A stretch of DNA of 11,458 nucleotides from DATJIG01 sp035493495. Lineage in GTDB: Bacteria; Pseudomonadota; Alphaproteobacteria; SMXQ01. Of the stretch, positions 5,943 through 11,458 are shown in pieces. The notes under the pieces are model-generated. The model had not been told where the DNA came from. It worked only from the letters and a program-made list of their open reading frames with translations, and searched no databases. Position numbers and translations under genes: made by a program. The stretch covers positions 1 to 11,458 of the forward strand of contig DATJIG010000161.1 in the NCBI GenBank assembly GCA_035493495.1, in the 5' to 3' direction. The first letter of the stretch is position 1; the number at the start of each line of letters is the position of its first letter.

Positions 5943-6974
5943 ATGGTGGGGTTCCGGATCGCGTTGGCGTTGCTGATGGCGTGCGTGGCGTCGGGGGCGA
6001 AGGCCGATGCCGTTGCCGATTTTTTCGCGGGCAAGCAGATCGCGATCGAGATCGGCTCGGAAGCCGGCGGCGGTTACGACATCTACGGACGCGCGGTCGC
6101 GCGACATCTCGGGCGTCTTGTGCCGGGCAATCCGGCGGTGGTGGCGCGCAACATGCCGGGCGCGGGCAGCCTCAAGGTCGCTAACTTCATCTACAACCAG
6201 GCGCCGAAGGACGGCACCGAGATCGGCGCGCCGCAGAACGGCGTCGCCTTCGAGAAGATATTCCATACGCTGTCGCCGAACGGCGAGAACGCGTTGTTCG
6301 ACGCGACGAAGTTCACCTGGCTCGGCAGCGCCAGTGAAAGCGTCTACGTGCTGATCTCGTGGCACGATTCGCCGGTGAAGACGTTCGACGACCTCTACAC
6401 TAAGGAGCTGATCGTCGGAGCGCCGGCGACCAGCACCGACAATTACGTGCAGGCAGTGATGCTGAACCGAATGTTCGGCACGAAGCTGAAGATCGTCACC
6501 GGCTACGCCGGCTCGAACGCGGTCGCGCTGGCGCTGGAGCGCGGCGAGATCGGCGGTTCGGCCGGCAACGACTGGTCGACGATCACGTCGGCCAAGCCGC
6601 AGTGGCTTTCCGAGAAGCGGATCAACATCTTGCTCCAGCTCGGCCTCAACTCGCGGCCGGCGCTCAAGGATGTGCCGTCGGCGGTCGATCTCGCCAAGAC
6701 TCCGGGGGACAGGCAGGTGCTCGAGCTGATCTTCGCCAAATACGGCATGTCGCGGCCGTTCATGGCGCCACCGGGCCTGCCGCCCGAGCGCGCCAAGGCG
6801 CTGCGCGACGCATTCGCCGCGACGCTCAAGGACCCGCAATTCCTCGCCGATGCCGAGAAGCAGCGCATGGAGATCAATCCCGTGACGGGCGAGCAGGTTG
6901 ATCGGCTCGTGCGCAAGATCTTCGCCGCGCCGCCCGAACTCGCCGCGCGCGCTCGTGAGGCCATCAGGGAATGA
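5943..6974 (+). CDS. Bug/TctC-type periplasmic substrate-binding protein, orphan
   Basis: The 343-residue product looks like a tripartite-tricarboxylate-transporter binding receptor, which captures carboxylates in the periplasm. Residues 1-21 form a signal peptide: short basic start MVGFR, hydrophobic core, AKA before DAVADFF. The LMAC at 11-14 makes a lipoprotein anchor possible but not a good fit. The mature part has the family pattern: GKQIAIEIGSEAGGGYDIYGR, NPAVVARNMPGAGSLKVANFIYN, PKDGTEIGAPQNG, then TFDDL and AGSNAVALALERGEIGG, ending with PPGLPPERAKALRDAFAATLKDP. The ATG at 5943 is chosen because GGGGGA lies 5 bases upstream and the signal peptide starts there; the frame is open further back to a TTG at 5877, but that would bury the signal. 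No TctA or TctB membrane genes adjoin it. The gene converges with a racemase-like gene. The ligand cannot be told from sequence. Confidence 0.88.
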   Translation: MVGFRIALALLMACVASGAKADAVADFFAGKQIAIEIGSEAGGGYDIYGRAVARHLGRLVPGNPAVVARNMPGAGSLKVANFIYNQAPKDGTEIGAPQNGVAFEKIFHTLSPNGENALFDATKFTWLGSASESVYVLISWHDSPVKTFDDLYTKELIVGAPATSTDNYVQAVMLNRMFGTKLKIVTGYAGSNAVALALERGEIGGSAGNDWSTITSAKPQWLSEKRINILLQLGLNSRPALKDVPSAVDLAKTPGDRQVLELIFAKYGMSRPFMAPPGLPPERAKALRDAFAATLKDPQFLADAEKQRMEINPVTGEQVDRLVRKIFAAPPELAARAREAIRE

Positions 6975-6994
6975 TCACGGCCCGCGCGTGATCA
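6972..6994. terminator. Shared convergent inverted repeat containing both stop codons
   Basis: TGATCACG (6972-6979) and CGTGATCA (6987-6994) are perfect 8-bp arms around a 7-base loop. The first three bases are the TGA of the plus-strand binding protein, and the last three are the complement of the TGA of the minus-strand racemase-like gene. It is well placed as a bidirectional transcription end, but neither strand has a T-tract after it, so it may act only as a 3'-end stabiliser or with Rho. Confidence 0.5.
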
Positions 6995-7723
6995 GGGCAG
7001 GGGCGGAAGCTCGGCAAGCAGACGCCCGCAGCCCTGGCGCGGCTCGCGCACGCTGAGCCGGCGCTGGATCTCCCACGACTGGCAGTAGGTGGCATGGACC
7101 ACCGGCACCTGCAGGTCCTGCTCGAGGGTCTCGACGATTTCGCCGGTGCGCCAGCCGCCGCCCTGGATGTAGATGCCGTCGGCGCCCTTGTGCTTGCGGA
7201 ACAGCGCCTTGATGTGGCTGTAGACCCGTTCCGGCGCGATCTGCCCGACTTCGTGAAACGGCACGTCGATCGGTTCCATCGACACGCAGGTGAAGCCCGA
7301 CTGCGTCATGTAGTTGATGACGATCTCGTTCTGCAGCGCCGAGTAGCTGGCACCGATGAAGCGCTTGATCCCGAGCGCACGCATGGCCGCGGTGTGGGTC
7401 TGGCCGTCGGTGCGGATCGGCGTCTTGTATGTCCGCTCCCATTTGCGGATGAGCTCGGCCTCGCCCTTCGCGCCGAGCAGCATGAACGGCGGCGTGCCGC
7501 CGACGCGGATCAGGTCCATGCCCTGTTCGGCGAGCTCGGAGACGTATTTTTCGTAGTGGGGAATCGCGCTGGCGAACTCCTGCCGGTTGCCCTGACGGAC
7601 GTTGAGCAGCAGCGGCACGACGCCGATGCCCTCCGGCAGAATTCGGATCAACTCCTCCAGAGAACCCGGTCGCCGCGTCGGCTTCACCATGCCGACAACC
7701 CCACGCCACAGCGTGTAGGCCAT
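6992..7723 (-). CDS. Asp/Glu racemase superfamily protein (maleate isomerase / arylmalonate decarboxylase-like)
   Basis: The 243-residue protein has the size and motif spacing of the maleate isomerase and arylmalonate decarboxylase branch, cytoplasmic enzymes acting on small (di)carboxylic acids. Visible parts are GIGVVPLLLNVRQG (33-45), AEQGMDLIRVGGTPPFMLLG (65-84), the segment ALGIKRFIGASYSALQNEIV (116-135), GADGIYIQGGGWRTGEIVETL (180-200), the strand VPVVHATYCQSW (206-217) and the terminal QGCGRLL. In canonical members the two catalytic cysteines sit in XACT- and SCTN-like motifs; here the matching positions appear to be G76 and G188. Cysteines C146, C214 and C232 are elsewhere. GGAGGG five bases before the ATG supports the start. 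The gene is last in the minus-strand run, 27 bases after rfbC. Family is likely; the reaction is unknown and the missing cysteines argue against a simple racemase or maleate isomerase. Confidence 0.75.
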   Translation of the reverse strand: MAYTLWRGVVGMVKPTRRPGSLEELIRILPEGIGVVPLLLNVRQGNRQEFASAIPHYEKYVSELAEQGMDLIRVGGTPPFMLLGAKGEAELIRKWERTYKTPIRTDGQTHTAAMRALGIKRFIGASYSALQNEIVINYMTQSGFTCVSMEPIDVPFHEVGQIAPERVYSHIKALFRKHKGADGIYIQGGGWRTGEIVETLEQDLQVPVVHATYCQSWEIQRRLSVREPRQGCGRLLAELPPLP

Positions 7724-7736
7724 TGCACCCTCCGAT

Positions 7737-7751
7737 ACGGGCTGCGCCCGT
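7737..7751 (-). repeat. Intercistronic hairpin after rfbC
   Basis: ACGGGC-TGC-GCCCGT on the plus strand is a perfect 6-bp-arm repeat. On the minus strand it begins at the last base of the rfbC TGA and ends 3 bases before the GGAGGG of the next gene. It could uncouple or stabilise messages between rfbC and the racemase-like gene. No T-tract follows. Confidence 0.4.
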
Positions 7752-8293
7752 CAGTCGAACTTGTCGGCGTCCTTGAAGAACTTTCCGGCGGCGTCCTTGG
7801 TCGAGACGATGGGATCGACGTCGATCGGCCAGGAGATGCCGAGATCGGGGTCGTCCCAGCGCAGCGTGCGCTCGTGGGCTGGCGCGTAGTAGTCGTCGCA
7901 CTTGTAGAGCACGACCGCGCGCTCGCTCGTCACGTAGAAGCCATGGGCGCAGCCCTTTGGCACCCACAGCGCCACCGCTCGGTCCGACGACAGCGGCTCG
8001 GCGAGCCAGCGGCCGAAGGTCGGCGACGATTGGCGCAGGTCGACGACGACGTCGAACACCGCGCCCTGCACCACGGCGACCAGTTTGCCCTGCGGCTGCG
8101 CCACCTGGTAGTGCAGCCCGCGCAGCACGCCGCGCTGCGATTCGCTCCAGTTGTCCTGCACGAACGGGCCTTCGATGCCGCCGTCGGCGTACTTGCGCGA
8201 TTGCCAGGTTTCCATGAACGCACCGCGGTTGTCGCGGAACACGTCGAGCGTGACGCGGATCACGCCCGGCACGGCGAGGGGCTCGAACTTCAT
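7751..8293 (-). CDS. rfbC: dTDP-4-dehydrorhamnose 3,5-epimerase
   Basis: RfbC (RmlC) epimerises dTDP-4-keto-6-deoxy-glucose at C3 and C5, the third step to dTDP-L-rhamnose, in the cytoplasm as a cupin dimer. The 180 residues match the normal length. Motifs in order are FRDNRGAFMETW (19-30), FVQDNWSESQRGVLRGLHYQ (44-63, with catalytic base H61), QGKLVAVVQGAVFDVVVDLR (68-87), PKGCAHGFYV (112-121, with H117), then YKCDDYYAPAHERTLRWDDP with Y130 as the likely catalytic tyrosine. The frame stays open far upstream into rfbD, but MKFEPLAVPGV is the family's usual N-terminus, so the ATG at 8293 is the start. Its ribosome site is poor. It lies 19 bases after rfbD, which does the next step. The rfbA and rfbB genes are not in the window. 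Confidence 0.96.
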   Translation of the reverse strand: MKFEPLAVPGVIRVTLDVFRDNRGAFMETWQSRKYADGGIEGPFVQDNWSESQRGVLRGLHYQVAQPQGKLVAVVQGAVFDVVVDLRQSSPTFGRWLAEPLSSDRAVALWVPKGCAHGFYVTSERAVVLYKCDDYYAPAHERTLRWDDPDLGISWPIDVDPIVSTKDAAGKFFKDADKFD

Positions 8294-8312
8294 GGGTTGT
8301 CCGTGAGAGCGA

Positions 8313-9233
8313 TCATGGAGTCGGCGCCTTCGCCGCGGCCGTGGGCGCGCCGACCAGGCGATCGAGGGTCGCGGCCAAGCCTTCGTGCCACGGCCGGGGG
8401 ATGACGCCGTACACCGACTCGGCCTTGGCGGTGTCGAGCACCGAATTGGCCGGGCGCCGGGCGGGAGTCGGATACTCGGCGGTGGCGATCGGCACCAGTT
8501 GCGGCGCGCGCACGCCGCGCTTGGCGGCCTCGTCGAAGATCGCCTCGGCGAAGCCGAACCACGTGGTCGCGCGCTTGCCGGCAAAATGGAACGTGCCGAA
8601 CGGCGCGCGCGGCGGCTTGGTCTGCAGCCGCACCGCCATCGCCAGAATCCCGCGGGCGATGTCGGCCGCGTCTGTCGGCTTGCCGTGCTGGTCGGCGACG
8701 ATCCGGAGTTCGTCGCGGGTCTCGGCGAGCCGCAGCATGGTCTTGATGAAATTGTTGCCGTGGGTGCCGAACACCCACGAGGTGCGGACGATGAGGTGCT
8801 GCGGCTGGCTTTCGCGCACCGCGCGTTCGCCCGCCTCCTTGCTCGCGCCGTAGACGCCGAGCGGGGCCACCGGATCCTCCTCGTGCCACGGGCCGGACTT
8901 GCTGCCGTCGAACACGTAATCGGTCGAGATGTGGAAGAGCGGGACTTTGACGGCGGCGGTGGCGCGGGCGACGATGCCGGCGCCGTCCCGGTTGATCCGC
9001 ATGGCGATGTCGCGCTCGCTCTCGGCCTTGTCGACGGCGGTGTAGGCGGCGGCGTTGGCGACGGCGGTCGGCGCATGGGCGCGCAGAGCCGCCTCGACCG
9101 CGCCCGGGTCGGTGATATCGGCATCGGCATGGCCCACGGTAATGACGCGCCAGCCCTCGGGCGGCTTGGTTTCGGCGAAGGCGCGTCCGACCTGTCCCTC
9201 GCCGCCGAACACCAGAAGCGTGTGCTGACTCAC
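8313..9233 (-). CDS. rfbD: dTDP-4-dehydrorhamnose reductase
   Basis: RfbD (RmlD) reduces dTDP-4-keto-L-rhamnose to dTDP-L-rhamnose with NAD(P)H, the last step of the pathway. It is a 306-residue short-chain-dehydrogenase-fold enzyme. The nucleotide-binding loop is GGEGQVG at 10-16. NAAAYTAVDKAE (60-71) is the family signature. The catalytic set T104-D105-Y106 and Y128-x3-K132 (YGASK) falls at the same numbers as in the enterobacterial enzyme. RTSWVFG follows, and RRPANSVLDTAKAE is the sugar-binding signature near the C-terminus. The start is a GTG at 9233, preceded 8 bases away by GGGGAG; the GxxGxxG spacing from the N-terminus supports it. It follows the glycosyltransferase by 42 bases and precedes rfbC by 19. 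A short Ala/Pro tail closes the protein. All key residues are present. Confidence 0.97.
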   Translation of the reverse strand: MSQHTLLVFGGEGQVGRAFAETKPPEGWRVITVGHADADITDPGAVEAALRAHAPTAVANAAAYTAVDKAESERDIAMRINRDGAGIVARATAAVKVPLFHISTDYVFDGSKSGPWHEEDPVAPLGVYGASKEAGERAVRESQPQHLIVRTSWVFGTHGNNFIKTMLRLAETRDELRIVADQHGKPTDAADIARGILAMAVRLQTKPPRAPFGTFHFAGKRATTWFGFAEAIFDEAAKRGVRAPQLVPIATAEYPTPARRPANSVLDTAKAESVYGVIPRPWHEGLAATLDRLVGAPTAAAKAPTP

Positions 9234-9275
9234 GCGGAAAACTCCCCCGTTACGCGTTGCCGTCGCGACCGCACT

Positions 9276-10178
9276 CTACGGGGTGATTCCCGCCTCGACC
9301 AGCGCCGAGCGGCCGCGCAGCCACGCCATGGTCCCGGCGAGCCGTGCACGGTCGCGCAACGACTTGTCACGATGGCGGGCGACCGAGTGGGCCGCCACCT
9401 TGGCCGCGTACGACGCGACGTTGCGCAAGGCACTCGCCCGTGCGGCGCGGGCGCCGCGGTGCTTGGCCTCAAGATAAAGGCGGGACCACGACATGTGCCA
9501 GAATTTCCGCCGCGTGAGCTCGGCCGTCGGCGGCGACGAGCGTCCGCCCATGTGGCGCGCCACTGCCGTCGGCACCTGGACGAGCGAGTGGCCGGCGCGG
9601 CGAAGCCTCAGGCACAGGTCGTCGTCCTCGTAATAGAGGAAGATGTTGGGATCGAAGCCGCCGAGTCCGATGAACGGTTCGCGGCGCACCAGCATCAGTG
9701 CCCCCGACAGGAAATTGGCGCACATGTCGCCGTCGGGCAGCACGCGCTCGCGCCCGGTGATACGATCCTGGTCGAACAGGCCGACGTTGTGGGTGGGGAT
9801 GCGCGTGCCGTTGGCGTCGAGGATTGCCGGCGCGAGCAGTGCCGCGTCGGGATAGCGGTCGGCGGCGGCGACGAGTTGCTCGATCGCGCCCGGCTGCATC
9901 TCGGCGTCGGGATTGATGAGCAGCGCGAACTCGGTCTCGGCCAAGGCCACGCCCTGGTTGTTGGCGCGGCCGAAGCCCTGGTTGACCGGGTTCGAGACGA
10001 TGACGGTCGACGGCAATGCGACGCGTGCCGCGGCGACCGACCCGTCATCGCTCGCGTTGTCGACGACGATCACCGCCCGGGCCCTGGCCACCGAAGCGAC
10101 GCAGGCGCCGATCACCGCCGCGCTGCGGTGGGTGACGGCAACCGCCGTCACCCGCGACCAGGCATCGAGGTCGCCCAC
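9276..10178 (-). CDS. GT2-family glycosyltransferase, probable rhamnosyltransferase
   Basis: This 300-residue cytoplasmic or membrane-associated enzyme has a GT-A fold and probably adds a sugar to a cell-surface glycan. The nucleotide-binding part has VTAVAVTHRSA (10-20) and VVDNASDDGS (38-47). NQGFGRANNQG (66-76) and LLINPDAE (86-93, the DxD-equivalent) follow. FLSGALMLVRREPF and GGFDPNIFLYYEDDDLCLR (173-191) carry the acceptor-side acidic motif typical of WbbL-like rhamnosyltransferases. Residues after about 225 are Arg/Ala-rich and basic, without a clear membrane helix. The start is a GTG at 10178; a second GTG at residue 10 would give a more typical N-terminus, and neither has a good ribosome site. 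It lies between thiC (19 bases upstream) and rfbD (42 bases downstream). The neighbouring dTDP-rhamnose genes support rhamnose as donor, but that is inference. Confidence 0.88.
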   Translation of the reverse strand: MGDLDAWSRVTAVAVTHRSAAVIGACVASVARARAVIVVDNASDDGSVAAARVALPSTVIVSNPVNQGFGRANNQGVALAETEFALLINPDAEMQPGAIEQLVAAADRYPDAALLAPAILDANGTRIPTHNVGLFDQDRITGRERVLPDGDMCANFLSGALMLVRREPFIGLGGFDPNIFLYYEDDDLCLRLRRAGHSLVQVPTAVARHMGGRSSPPTAELTRRKFWHMSWSRLYLEAKHRGARAARASALRNVASYAAKVAAHSVARHRDKSLRDRARLAGTMAWLRGRSALVEAGITP

Positions 10179-10197
10179 GTGCGCGCCGGCCGCCCCG

Positions 10198-11458
<1,261 letters not shown>

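Noticed and set aside
5538..6839. A 433-codon minus-strand open frame across rnk and the binding protein
   Set aside because: It runs through the terminator region and antisense to two real genes. Its Arg/Pro-rich product has no domain.
8294..9130. A long upstream extension of the rfbC frame
   Set aside because: The added sequence overlaps rfbD out of frame and is low-complexity Ser/Arg/Pro. RfbC homology begins at MKFEPLAVPG.

Overview
The window is GC-rich, densely coded bacterial chromosome. The gene set points to an alphaproteobacterium, probably of the Hyphomicrobiales (Bradyrhizobium/Xanthobacteraceae-like): an orphan Bug/TctC binding protein, Rnk paralogues, cobalamin-dependent MetH directly after MetF, and GTG starts beside ATG. 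This placement is an inference from gene content and style; there is no rRNA or other phylogenetic marker. No tRNA, rRNA, insertion sequence, phage gene or CRISPR array was seen.

Layout. (1) Positions 3-4426, plus strand: the methionine/one-carbon pair metF (5' end outside the window) and metH, coupled by an ATGA stop/start overlap. MetF makes 5-methyl-tetrahydrofolate and MetH uses it to methylate homocysteine. (2) Positions 4427-5850, plus strand: a 278-base leader with candidate promoters, an operator-like dyad and several hairpins, then two adjacent Rnk-type genes, then a convincing intrinsic terminator. The first gene is a zinc ribbon fused to an Rnk-like domain; the second is an ordinary Rnk (an RNA-polymerase-associated GreA/GreB-tail-like protein). 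(3) Positions 5943-6974, plus strand: a secreted Bug/TctC-type substrate-binding protein with no transporter membrane genes beside it. (4) Positions 11458-6992, minus strand, read right to left: thiC (5' end outside), a GT2 glycosyltransferase, rfbD, rfbC, and an Asp/Glu-racemase/maleate-isomerase-superfamily protein. Gaps are 19, 42, 19 and 27 bases, so they could be one transcript although the functions are mixed (thiamine, dTDP-L-rhamnose, unknown).

How the genes work together. metF-metH is a complete two-step module. RfbC and RfbD carry out the last two steps to dTDP-L-rhamnose, and the adjacent GT2 enzyme is a plausible rhamnosyltransferase; the first two rhamnose genes (rfbA, rfbB) are not in the window. 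The binding protein and the racemase-like protein converge on a perfect 8-bp inverted repeat that contains both stop codons.

Most worth a second look: the zinc-ribbon-Rnk/Rnk tandem and its structured leader; the racemase-family protein that appears to have glycine in place of both catalytic cysteines; and the run of unrelated inverted repeats sitting on stop codons at many gene ends.
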